DNA of 30,867 bases from JAUIAI01 sp049680625 (lineage in GTDB: Bacteria > Pseudomonadota > Gammaproteobacteria > Burkholderiales > Burkholderiaceae_E), in contig JBAUID010000103.1 in NCBI GenBank assembly GCA_049680625.1, positions 1-30,867 of the forward strand, written 5' to 3'. The first letter of the stretch is position 1, and each line of letters begins with the position of its first letter. The translations under genes and the position numbers were made by a program. This document shows positions 13,854-21,210 of this stretch, piece by piece. The notes beneath the pieces are model-generated. The model was not told where the DNA came from, made no database searches, and saw only the letters and a list, made by a program, of their open reading frames with translations.

Positions 13854-14525
13854 TCAGGTTTCTGCGACCGGGCTGGCGCCGGCCCGGGCCAGCGCTGCTT
13901 TTACTGCCAGCTCGGGTGAGGTGAGCACCGGCACGGAAAGATCTGCCAGTTCTCGGGCGGCGACCGCCATTGATGCCTGGGCGAGGATGACACAACCAAG
14001 GTTTGGAATTAATGCCGTCTCTACCCGGACAAGGTAGGCAATTTCACGGGCGAATTCGGCAGATTTGTTTTGTTCGAACAATGGCCATGCCGCAGCGCAG
14101 GAAACCACTTCATAGTCTGGCGTCCGGTCTTGCTCAAGGTAGGCGGTTTCCAGCAGATTAATACTCGCGTCAACGGTACTGTCCAGGCACATGGCGAGTA
14201 GCGCGGTGCCTTCAATCGTTGCCGCTTTGTCCATCATTGGTTTATCAACCCGGATGACGTTGTCCAGGTTAACGGATTGAGCAATCGGGCCAAGGGTTGA
14301 ACAAGTACAAATAACGATTGACGATTCTTTTGCGGCGGCTCGAAGGAAAACGGACACCTGGTCGATGAGCTCATCGGTTAAACCGTCAGCACGCGCGATC
14401 GCCAGCCAGTCGTCACGGACAACGTGTTCAACGATGAAGTTGGCTTTTTCTTTCAGCAACAATTTGTCGAAGCTTGCCTCGTGGATCTTGGCGGTGTGCA
14501 GAAATGTAATTTTAGGTTTGGACAC
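13854..14525 (-). CDS. Asp/Glu racemase-superfamily protein lacking the second catalytic Cys
   Basis: A 223-residue protein of the aspartate/glutamate/hydantoin racemase fold. The first half has the expected cysteine loop IVICTCSTLGP (Cys73/Cys75). In the second half, where the family normally has a VLGCT-type loop with the partner cysteine, this protein reads CVILAQASMA, so the cysteine position is not conserved (a cysteine lies a few residues earlier). Two-cysteine enzymes racemise by two-base chemistry; one-cysteine members can be decarboxylases or isomerases or inactive. It is divergent from the PhyH-like gene with 159 bases between them and has a good terminator. It is near dadA and mlrC, but a role in D-amino-acid metabolism is only inferred. 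Confidence 0.78.
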   Translation of the reverse strand: MSKPKITFLHTAKIHEASFDKLLLKEKANFIVEHVVRDDWLAIARADGLTDELIDQVSVFLRAAAKESSIVICTCSTLGPIAQSVNLDNVIRVDKPMMDKAATIEGTALLAMCLDSTVDASINLLETAYLEQDRTPDYEVVSCAAAWPLFEQNKSAEFAREIAYLVRVETALIPNLGCVILAQASMAVAARELADLSVPVLTSPELAVKAALARAGASPVAET

Positions 14526-14684
14526 TGCGGCGGCACATTAGGTGGTTGGATGCATGACATCGTAGCTTTGATCAGGTTAGCGCAGGGAAAAACCCGGATT
14601 TTTTTCCAATGCCCGTACCTGCCCAATAGTGCCGGTTAGTGCTAAGGTTATTCGGGTAAGCCGCTTGGCCTTTTCTTATTTTGG

Positions 14685-15872
14685 ATGGTGAATATGCAAT
14701 CGGATCAACCAGTTAAGCCTTCACTGCCCCGTGTCAGTGCGGCAGGTTTTGGGAACGTCGAAGCGGACATGGTCCGCTATCGGCTTGAAGGCACCGAGCG
14801 CGCCCTTGCCCTGGGCAACCGGGGGCCGGTCCGGTTCGTCGATGGAAAAATTGACCCGGCTATTCTTGATGCCTACTGGGAGCACGGGTTTTATATTTTC
14901 CAAGGTGTCATCGGTGCCGCTGAGCGAGCCGATCTGGAGCGTGATATTGCCAATTTGCTCGATCGGGCGCCAATCACCAAAGGCGCAGAGGTTGATAAAT
15001 TTGGCCGCCCGGCACTTGGTGTTAACTGTGTTGGCCGTAGCGTGACCATGGTAAAGCCACTGTCTGATCTGTACGGCGGTACATCAAAGAACAATGGTCG
15101 TCACCCGGTAGCCATGTCCGAGCCTGGTGTGCCGGACAAAGCGCCGGCATATGTGATGCAGTTGTTACTGGGGCCATTGCAACACTCAGAGGCCCACCTG
15201 CGTTTGTACGGTCATCCCGACATGCTGGCTGTGGCCGAAGCGGTTAACGGGGCAGATTTTGTGCCGTTCAATGAAGCGATCTGGGTCAAACTGCCCCGCC
15301 TTGGTGGTTCAGTTTCCTGGCATCAGGACGGTTGGACCCATTGGGATAGTCCGGATCTTGACCCAGGAACACACGGCTTCAATTTCATGGCCCAGCTTTA
15401 CGGATGTGATGCTGCCAATGGGCTGTGGGTTGTGCCAGGGACTCATCGAAATGGCAAAGCCGACATCCGGACGATGGCTAAAGCAGCGGGCTCCGATAGG
15501 TTGCCCGATGCGGTGCCGTTGATTTGTGACCCTGGAGATATCGCCATTTGCAACCGGCAGATGGTTCACGGCTCGTTTGCAAATACCAGCCCCAACATCC
15601 GGGTAACACTGAACTTTGGGTTTCACCGGCGCAAATCGGTACTGAACGTTCGCAGTGGCGGGGTGCATAACCCGGTGTCGCTTTATGATGCCGGTTACAT
15701 TCAGCGGCGTTCGCGCCTGATCGCTTACGGCATCAACGCCCGGCGGGAACGCTTCCCCGACGAAAAGCCGTATACGTACGAACCTTTAGCGCAGGCTATG
15801 GACCAGTATCCATGGTCTTTGGATGAAAAGCCCGATCTGCATGACTACAATCTTGAAGATCTCGGAATTTGA
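14685..15872 (+). CDS. phytanoyl-CoA dioxygenase (PhyH) family oxygenase
   Basis: A 395-residue Fe(II)/2-oxoglutarate oxygenase. The iron ligands are His213 and Asp215 (SWHQDGWTHW) and His295 (QMVHGSFANTSPNIRV), with Arg306 in place for 2-oxoglutarate. An N-terminal FYIFQGVIGAAERADLERDI block is the usual PhyH beginning. Family members hydroxylate lipids, amino acids such as ectoine precursors, or secondary metabolites; this one is longer than EctD (about 300) and lacks that enzyme's context, so the substrate is open. A second ATG at 14694 has GGATGG upstream and may be the true start. It is divergent from the racemase-like gene and has no downstream partner on the same strand until 16208. 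Confidence 0.85.
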   Translation: MVNMQSDQPVKPSLPRVSAAGFGNVEADMVRYRLEGTERALALGNRGPVRFVDGKIDPAILDAYWEHGFYIFQGVIGAAERADLERDIANLLDRAPITKGAEVDKFGRPALGVNCVGRSVTMVKPLSDLYGGTSKNNGRHPVAMSEPGVPDKAPAYVMQLLLGPLQHSEAHLRLYGHPDMLAVAEAVNGADFVPFNEAIWVKLPRLGGSVSWHQDGWTHWDSPDLDPGTHGFNFMAQLYGCDAANGLWVVPGTHRNGKADIRTMAKAAGSDRLPDAVPLICDPGDIAICNRQMVHGSFANTSPNIRVTLNFGFHRRKSVLNVRSGGVHNPVSLYDAGYIQRRSRLIAYGINARRERFPDEKPYTYEPLAQAMDQYPWSLDEKPDLHDYNLEDLGI

Positions 15873-16207
15873 CGCAAGTTCACCGGGTTGATCGGGTCAC
15901 TCGATGTTGCAAAGTTCAGGCTCGAATCGCCCAGGCAGCTAACCCCGATGGCTGGATTTGTTTTGAGTCATTGCTCGCCTCATGTTGTCGGCACAGCTGG
16001 AGTAGCTGAGTATTCGCTGAATATTTGTTTAACCCCGCATCGTTTGTAATTGGTGGGGCTCGGTTGCTTTGGTTGCTTTGGGGCTGGCCCGGCCGACGGC
16101 AACAGACAACACTGCCGACCAGCCAATGTCTGGCGCCTACCATTTGTCGGTAGTCCAGACAGTACCGGGATGACGGCAACGCCGCTGTGCGTTACGGTTC
16201 CCTTTAT
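15873..16207. other. 335-base intergenic region, no gene seen
   Basis: Nothing recognisable as a gene: a minus-strand ORF (15916-16179) lacks any domain pattern. The only repeat is a doubled 9-mer GGTTGCTTT at 16062-16079. The region presumably holds the end of the PhyH-like transcript and the promoter of the helix-hairpin-helix gene; no clear promoter boxes were found. Confidence 0.4.
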
Positions 16208-17674
16208 ATGAATACCAGCAGTTTCTTCTCGGGCTCGGTAGCCCTCCTTCTGGCCGTATTTTTCGGCTTTCTAGTTGCCTGGATTTGGCGTGGCAAGCGA
16301 TTGGCATTCCTGGAAAGCCAGGCGGCCCGGCTGCGCCGTGACCGGCGGGCGCTTGCCCATCGTCTGAGCCAGACCAGTGTTCGCCTGGACTCCGCCAACT
16401 TCAATCGCGGCGAAAGTGATCAGGCGCTCTCTGAAATGCGCACCGCACATGAAAGTCTGGAAGCGGAGCATGCCCGGCTTGTGGCAAGTTATGCCAACCT
16501 CAAACAAGGGATTGTTGGTCTTGCGGATGATGATGACGACTGGTTTGAAGGGCTTGAGCATGACAGCGGGCCTGATGAAAGATCAACACCAGGTACAACC
16601 GACGAAAAAGCGGCAGCCTGGGGTTCCCGCGATGGCCAGACCGACCGGGACGCCGGGGCCGACCGGGTCGCCGGGGCCGACCGGGTCGCCGGGGCCGACC
16701 GGGATGCAACGTTGCGTGAATTAGAAGCCTTCGAGGACCAACTGACCAGAACCAGTGAGGCGTTAACTCGCGAAATAGAACTGAATCTGAATCCTGGCGA
16801 GCGGACCGGCGCTGTTGCTGGCGCACTTGAACATCCGCGATCCGAGGGGGTTGCCGATGACCCCGCCAACCGGGTTGCCGATGACCCCGCCAACCGGGTT
16901 GCCGATGACCCCGCCAACCGGGTTGCCGATGACTCCGCCAACTGGGGGGGTAAAAGCGTCGTGGGGGACGCGCCAGACGCACTGCATGAGCAAGTCGTCA
17001 GTCAACAGGCCGAAATCGCCCGTCTAAAAGAACAAATTGCACCTTTGCTGGGTTTACCGCTGGCTGTGTCAGCCCGGGAGGCCGAACGAGACCGGCTGGC
17101 GGGCCGTCTGCAGGCTCGCGAGCAGGAACTGGTTCGGCTTAATGAATCCGTTGAACGATTGCGTGCCAGTGAGCAACAACTGAGCACGGAACTTAACCGG
17201 CTCCGTGAAGATTCAGAAAGAACGGACGAAGGTAATAACGGGCAGCGGAAAAGGAAGAAAAAAAAGAAACACCGAGTTGACGACTCTGACCGGCTTGGAT
17301 TGTCAGAACTGCGATCAGCGCCGGCTGGTGAAAACGATGTGATGCCAGGTCACTCGGTTGCAACCGATAGTGCGGAATCCGGACCGGTGAACGGCGGCGA
17401 CTCGGTGTTACCCGAAGACGGCCAGGTCAGTGCGCCACGGCAGTTCCACAGTTCGCCCGGCCAGGTGGACAACCTTAAAGAGATCAAAGGGATCGGGCCG
17501 GTACTGGAACGCCGTCTGAACCAGTTGGGCGTTTTTCAGTTTCGCCAGATTGCTGCATGGACACAGGAAGACATTGAGTTCTTCGATGACCATCTCGCAG
17601 ACTTTCGCGGCCGGATCCGCCGCGACAACTGGGTACAAAGCGCGAGCCAGGCGCTTACCCGCAAGTACGGCTAG
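16208..17674 (+). CDS. membrane-anchored coiled-coil protein with C-terminal helix-hairpin-helix
   Basis: From the ATG at 16208 the product has about 488 residues. A membrane helix spans residues 7-27 (FSGSVALLLAVFFGFLVAWIW). A basic/acidic coiled coil follows to about 95, then an acidic linker with two tandem-repeat blocks (GADRVA units at about 146-166 and VADDPANR units at about 214-245). A second coiled coil (about 260-335), a lysine-rich QRKRKKKKKHR patch, and the C-terminal domain NLKEIKGIGPVLERRLNQLGV through FRGRIRRDNWV complete it. That last domain is a helix-hairpin-helix type found at the ends of several bacterial proteins and is expected to bind DNA or RNA. The protein may tether nucleic acid to the membrane (inference). 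A GTG at 16187 gives seven more residues but lacks support. Confidence 0.75.
   Translation: MNTSSFFSGSVALLLAVFFGFLVAWIWRGKRLAFLESQAARLRRDRRALAHRLSQTSVRLDSANFNRGESDQALSEMRTAHESLEAEHARLVASYANLKQGIVGLADDDDDWFEGLEHDSGPDERSTPGTTDEKAAAWGSRDGQTDRDAGADRVAGADRVAGADRDATLRELEAFEDQLTRTSEALTREIELNLNPGERTGAVAGALEHPRSEGVADDPANRVADDPANRVADDPANRVADDSANWGGKSVVGDAPDALHEQVVSQQAEIARLKEQIAPLLGLPLAVSAREAERDRLAGRLQAREQELVRLNESVERLRASEQQLSTELNRLREDSERTDEGNNGQRKRKKKKKHRVDDSDRLGLSELRSAPAGENDVMPGHSVATDSAESGPVNGGDSVLPEDGQVSAPRQFHSSPGQVDNLKEIKGIGPVLERRLNQLGVFQFRQIAAWTQEDIEFFDDHLADFRGRIRRDNWVQSASQALTRKYG
16643..16705 (+). repeat. 18-bp tandem repeat, three units plus a partial
   Basis: Units of GACCGGGWCGCCGGGGCC start at 16643, 16661 and 16679, with a partial fourth at 16697. 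Being a multiple of three, the repeat adds six-residue GADRVA units to the helix-hairpin-helix protein without breaking the frame. Confidence 0.85.
16848..16943 (+). repeat. 24-bp tandem repeat, four units
   Basis: Four consecutive 24-base units start at 16848, 16872, 16896 and 16920; the first three are identical and the last differs at two bases. Each adds the eight residues VADDPANR to the linker of the helix-hairpin-helix protein. Such near-identity points to recent expansion by slippage or unequal recombination. Confidence 0.9.
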
Positions 17675-17697
17675 TTTGCAGGTAAGGCCGTCGTTTG

Positions 17698-18363
17698 TTA
17701 CAGGTGCTGGCGAAAAAACTCCACTGTCCGGGTGCGGGCCTGGGCTGAAGCGTCAGGGTTGAAAGATCCTCTTGCATCGCAGTTGAATCCATGGCCGGCC
17801 GGATAGAAAAACGACTGCGCGGTTGGATTGTCACCAGCTATTTTTCTGGCGTCTTCAAGCGATGGGTGGGTGTCTTGTTCACCGAAGTGAAGCATTAGCG
17901 GTATGGCTGGCTTTTCATTCTGGTAGGCGGCAATCCCGCCACCGTAGTAAGAAACGGCGCAACTGAGCCCGGCGGTTCGCGCTGCGGCCAGCCAGGCAAT
18001 GGTTCCGCCCCAGCAATATCCAACCAAACCAACTTTCCCGGCTTCGGCACCGGCGGCAACGCAGGCATCAATATCGCGCAATGCCGTGTCCATCTCTATT
18101 TCGCCAATAATTGCCCGGCCTGCGGCAATGTCGGTGTCTTCGTAGCCCGCTTCGTAGTCTCTTTGCGCCCGATCAAAAAGGGCTGGAGCCAGGACAAGAA
18201 AGCCGTCCGCGGCAAATCCATCGGCTACCGAGCGAATATGGGGGTTCACACCAAATATTTCCGGTGCTATAACCACGGCCCCAACTGCTTTGCCTGATGG
18301 CTCGGCCCGATAGGTCTTAAATCGATGGCCATCTGCCGCTTTTAGTTCTGTAGTTTCACCCAT
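17698..18363 (-). CDS. dienelactone hydrolase family protein
   Basis: A 221-residue alpha/beta hydrolase with the dienelactone-hydrolase triad: Cys117 in GYCWGG, Asp164 in FGEQDTH and His191 in AGHGFNC. The preceding IAPEIFGVNPHIRSVAD block matches the family's substrate-loop region with the conserved glutamate. Classical members hydrolyse dienelactones in chloroaromatic breakdown; most chromosomal homologues are general carboxyl-ester or lactone hydrolases. The ATG at 18363 fits the family N-terminus. It converges with the helix-hairpin-helix gene and is divergent from the EamA gene, with no aromatic-degradation genes around, so the specific substrate is unknown. Confidence 0.9.
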   Translation of the reverse strand: MGETTELKAADGHRFKTYRAEPSGKAVGAVVIAPEIFGVNPHIRSVADGFAADGFLVLAPALFDRAQRDYEAGYEDTDIAAGRAIIGEIEMDTALRDIDACVAAGAEAGKVGLVGYCWGGTIAWLAAARTAGLSCAVSYYGGGIAAYQNEKPAIPLMLHFGEQDTHPSLEDARKIAGDNPTAQSFFYPAGHGFNCDARGSFNPDASAQARTRTVEFFRQHL

Positions 18364-18432
18364 GATCTACCCTGTTGAATTGATGGTGTGGTGCCGCCAA
18401 TCATACCGGGCCGATGCTCGCACGACTGGATT

Positions 18433-18438
18433 TATAAT
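18433..18438 (+). promoter_or_regulatory. consensus -10 box upstream of the EamA-hemE operon
   Basis: A perfect TATAAT occurs 42 bases before the EamA ATG. No good -35 hexamer lies 16-18 bases upstream, so the promoter is only a candidate. Confidence 0.35.
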
Positions 18439-18479
18439 GTTGATGAAAATTTCCCCGGCCCTGCCTGACCGGTCCCGCA

Positions 18480-19661
18480 ATGCGGTCTGACCGGGGCTTG
18501 TCGACGCCGGGGAATGCGGTCAATGTACCGGGTATCGGGGCCGCGGGCGGCCCGTCGGTTGCGGTCCCGGGCTCTGGCCCATCCTCTGGTCCGGCCGTCG
18601 CTTACGCGCCGTCAGGCGGTATGGCGGGCGGAGTTGCCATGCTGTTATTGACAATGCTGATCTGGGGAACGCAGTTTCCGATTGCAAAGTCGGCGTTCGA
18701 GCATCTCGACTCTTTTCATACCGCCGCGTTTCGCTATGGGGTTGGTGTTTGTGGCCTGTTGCTGATGCTCTTGATTCGGGAAGGCTGGACAGTCCTGCGC
18801 TTTGACCGCCAGGGGCGTGATGCGGCTTTAATCGGGTTGATCGGTATGTTCGGGTCACCCGCGTTGGTGTTTACCGGCCTGATGTTTTCAAGGCCGGAAA
18901 TTGCGGCCATTCTGGTTGCTGTTCAACCCGCCCTGACTGCCTTGGTGACCTGGCTGGTTCGTGGCCGGCGTCCCGCACCTTTTTCGCTGTTGTGTATCGT
19001 TGTGGCATTCATTGGTGTGGTCACGGCGGTAACTCGCTGGGACCCGACATTGTTAACCGCATCACCCACTGAGTTGAGTGGCAATATCTTAATTTTTGCC
19101 GGGTGCCTGTGTTGGGTTTTTTATACCGTTGCGAGCGAAGATTTCCGCAGTTGGTCGGTATTGAGGCTGACGACCCTGACCATGTTGTCCGGCACCCTGG
19201 GCCATTTTGCCCTTGTTATCGTGTTGACCGTTACCGGTGCGGTTGTGTCGCCTGGTTTAGCCGACTGGATGGCCGCCCGAAACGAATTGTTGTTCCTTGC
19301 AATCGCGGGAGTGCTGGTGGCTATGGTGTGCTGGAACTCGGGCACTCAGCGTATCGGCCCGCTCAATGCGATGTTGTTCACCAACCTGATTCCCGTCATC
19401 ACTTTTGGCGTGCGATTCATGCAGGGCTACCGATTCCATTGGCTTGAACTCGTGGGTGCTGCTCTGGTTATCATTGCACTGATTGCTAATAACATCGCCA
19501 TGCGCCGAACCGCGAACCGAAGCGCACGGCTGGCCACGTCAGGTTTTGTTAACCAGGGGGCTGCTGACAAAGTTAAGTCGGCGCAAGCCGACGGGCCTGG
19601 CCCTAGGAGCAAAGAATTTGTTTTGCCAATCACCGACACCCGGATCCGGACCGCTACATGA
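18480..19661 (+). CDS. EamA/DMT-family transporter
   Basis: A 393-residue membrane protein with about ten hydrophobic helices in two EamA halves; the first half begins MLLLTMLIWGTQFPIAKSAF, the typical EamA opening, and the second contains IGPLNAMLFTNLIPVITFG, the typical closing repeat. Members of the drug/metabolite transporter superfamily export small metabolites. An unusual Gly/Pro/Ser-rich leader of about 47 residues precedes the first helix; an ATG at 18621 would remove it, so the start is uncertain. The C-terminal tail of about 50 residues is cytoplasmic and polar. The stop overlaps the hemE start (ATGA), so the two genes are translationally coupled. Confidence 0.85.
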   Translation: MRSDRGLSTPGNAVNVPGIGAAGGPSVAVPGSGPSSGPAVAYAPSGGMAGGVAMLLLTMLIWGTQFPIAKSAFEHLDSFHTAAFRYGVGVCGLLLMLLIREGWTVLRFDRQGRDAALIGLIGMFGSPALVFTGLMFSRPEIAAILVAVQPALTALVTWLVRGRRPAPFSLLCIVVAFIGVVTAVTRWDPTLLTASPTELSGNILIFAGCLCWVFYTVASEDFRSWSVLRLTTLTMLSGTLGHFALVIVLTVTGAVVSPGLADWMAARNELLFLAIAGVLVAMVCWNSGTQRIGPLNAMLFTNLIPVITFGVRFMQGYRFHWLELVGAALVIIALIANNIAMRRTANRSARLATSGFVNQGAADKVKSAQADGPGPRSKEFVLPITDTRIRTAT

Positions 19662-20752
19662 CTGCCACTGTTCAAAATGATACTTTTCTGCGCGCGCTGC
19701 GCCGCGAGCCAACCGAGTACACGCCGCTGTGGCTCATGCGTCAGGCGGGTCGTTACCTGCCCGAATATAAGGCGACTCGCAGGCGGGCCGGTAGTTTTTT
19801 AAACCTGGCCAAAACACCGGAGCTCGCCTGTGAGGTCACCTTGCAACCACTGGAACGCTACGATCTGGATGCGGCAATTTTGTTCTCCGACATTCTGACC
19901 GTGCCGGATGCGATGGGCCTGGAACTGGAAATGGTCGAGGGTGAAGGCCCTCGATTTAACAAGCCATTGCGCGAAGAGCGCGACATCCTGAATTTGCCGG
20001 TGCCGGACCCCAATGATTCGCTGCGTTATGTCATGGATGCGGTTCGCACTATTCGCAGTGCGCTGGGTGGCCGGGTGCCGCTGATAGGTTTTTCGGGTAG
20101 TCCCTGGACCCTGGCTTGTTACATGATTGAAGGCCAGGGCAGCAAAGATTACCAGCGGATCAAGACAATGATGTACCAAAGGCCTGATCTGCTGATGCAT
20201 ATCCTGGACGTAACGACTGAAGCCGTTGTCCTTTATCTGCAGGCCCAGATTGAAGCCGGGGTGCAAGCTGTCATGGTGTTCGATACCTGGGGTGGAGTGC
20301 TGGCTGATGGCGCCTATCAGCGTTTTTCGCTTGAGCCAATGCGCAAGGTTATTGGTGGCCTCGAACCGACAGTGGGCGCTGAAGGCCAGTCGGCGCCGGT
20401 GCCATCGATTGTTTTCACCAAAGGTGGTGGTCAGTGGCTTGAACAGATCGCCGATATCGGCGCGGATGCGGTCGGGCTGGACTGGACTGTCAACATCGGG
20501 CAGGCGCGGGCCAGGGTCGGTGACCGGGTCGCTTTACAAGGTAACCTTGACCCAATGGCATTGATGGCTGACCCGGCGCAGATTCAAGCCGAGGCAATCA
20601 AGGTGTTGCAAAGTTATGGCGAACCCGGCGTCGGGCACGGGCACGTGTTTAACCTTGGTCACGGAATTTCACAGTTCACTCCGCCGCAGAGTGTGACTGC
20701 CCTGGTTGAGGCGGTACACGGATTCAGCCGTGAGCAGCGGAAAAGCCTCTGA
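19658..20752 (+). CDS. hemE: uroporphyrinogen decarboxylase
   Basis: The 364-residue product carries the HemE signature near its N-terminus, WLMRQAGRYLPEY (arginines 28 and 32), the FSDILTVPDAMG block with the catalytic aspartate (about Asp78), GFSGSPWTLACYMIEG, and the C-terminal GHGHVFNLGHGI. It decarboxylates uroporphyrinogen III to coproporphyrinogen III in the cytoplasm, a step of heme synthesis. The length matches the bacterial enzyme. Translation is coupled to the EamA transporter upstream through a four-base ATGA overlap. A stem-loop directly follows the stop codon, and an origin-like region lies between it and priA. Confidence 0.97.
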   Translation: MTATVQNDTFLRALRREPTEYTPLWLMRQAGRYLPEYKATRRRAGSFLNLAKTPELACEVTLQPLERYDLDAAILFSDILTVPDAMGLELEMVEGEGPRFNKPLREERDILNLPVPDPNDSLRYVMDAVRTIRSALGGRVPLIGFSGSPWTLACYMIEGQGSKDYQRIKTMMYQRPDLLMHILDVTTEAVVLYLQAQIEAGVQAVMVFDTWGGVLADGAYQRFSLEPMRKVIGGLEPTVGAEGQSAPVPSIVFTKGGGQWLEQIADIGADAVGLDWTVNIGQARARVGDRVALQGNLDPMALMADPAQIQAEAIKVLQSYGEPGVGHGHVFNLGHGISQFTPPQSVTALVEAVHGFSREQRKSL

Positions 20753-20754
20753 AA

Positions 20755-20780
20755 GGATTGCACCCGAACGGTGCGAATCC
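20755..20780 (+). terminator. stem-loop directly after hemE
   Basis: GGATTGCACC pairs with GGTGCGAATCC (one bulged base) around a short loop, starting three bases after the hemE stop. It is followed by AT-rich DNA but not by a T-run, so it could be a weak terminator or an RNA 3'-end stabiliser. Confidence 0.4.
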
Positions 20781-21046
20781 CATAATATGATAATTAGGTG
20801 AGTATCAGGCGCTGATTAAGAGCACTGAAAGAGATGCGCGCAAACGGGGCGCCGATTTGACAATACTCTTGTGAATTGATCTCTTTTGGTGGCGGGTCGG
20901 GGATGGTTGTGCACAGCTATTGGGCTAATCCTGTGATTGAAAAGAGATTCGACGATGTGCAATGGACATCTATAGTCACTTGATTATATTGAAGAAAATT
21001 AGTGTTCAAAAAATCGGCAAACCACTTTAGCGGTTGCTATTGCTGC

Positions 21047-21079
21047 CTTTCCACAACTTTATTCACAAGCTTATCCACA
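21047..21079 (+). promoter_or_regulatory. three DnaA-box-like 9-mers at exact 12-bp spacing
   Basis: CTTTCCACA (21047), TTATTCACA (21059) and TTATCCACA (21071). The third is the exact strong DnaA box and the second matches the TTATNCACA consensus; the first has two mismatches. Degenerate copies on the other strand occur at about 20871, 20910 and 20932. AT-rich DNA lies directly to the left. This is the layout of a replication origin or of a DnaA-regulated promoter for priA. Confidence 0.55.
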
Positions 21080-21210
21080 GGTTCTGTTGACGACTCGAAA
21101 AAGCGCTTTATGACCGTATTGTTAAGGCCCGAACCTAAAGTGATTTCTCTATTACGTTTTGATGACGCGCGCCGCCCGGATCGAGTGCCGTGGGTCATTG
21201 GTGCCGCTGC

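Larger units (their letters stand above)
20753..21210. other. hemE-priA gap with DnaA boxes and AT-rich DNA (origin-like)
   Basis: About 450 bases without a convincing gene. They contain a GATCTCTTTT string at 20878-20887 resembling the 13-mer start of enterobacterial origins, an AT-rich stretch at about 20955-21012 (TTGATTATATTGAAGAAAAT), and a phased DnaA-box cluster at 21047-21079. A 70-codon ORF (21002-21214) would read through the boxes and end in an ATGA overlap with priA; it has no recognisable domain and no ribosome site, so it is not called. Confidence 0.5.

Noticed and set aside
15916..16179. Minus-strand 87-codon ORF
   Set aside because: Composition and sequence show no domain or signal; probably chance in GC-rich DNA.
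16377..17027. Collagen-like and proline-rich ORFs on both strands over the repeat region
   Set aside because: They are other frames of the GC-rich 18-bp and 24-bp repeats inside the helix-hairpin-helix gene.
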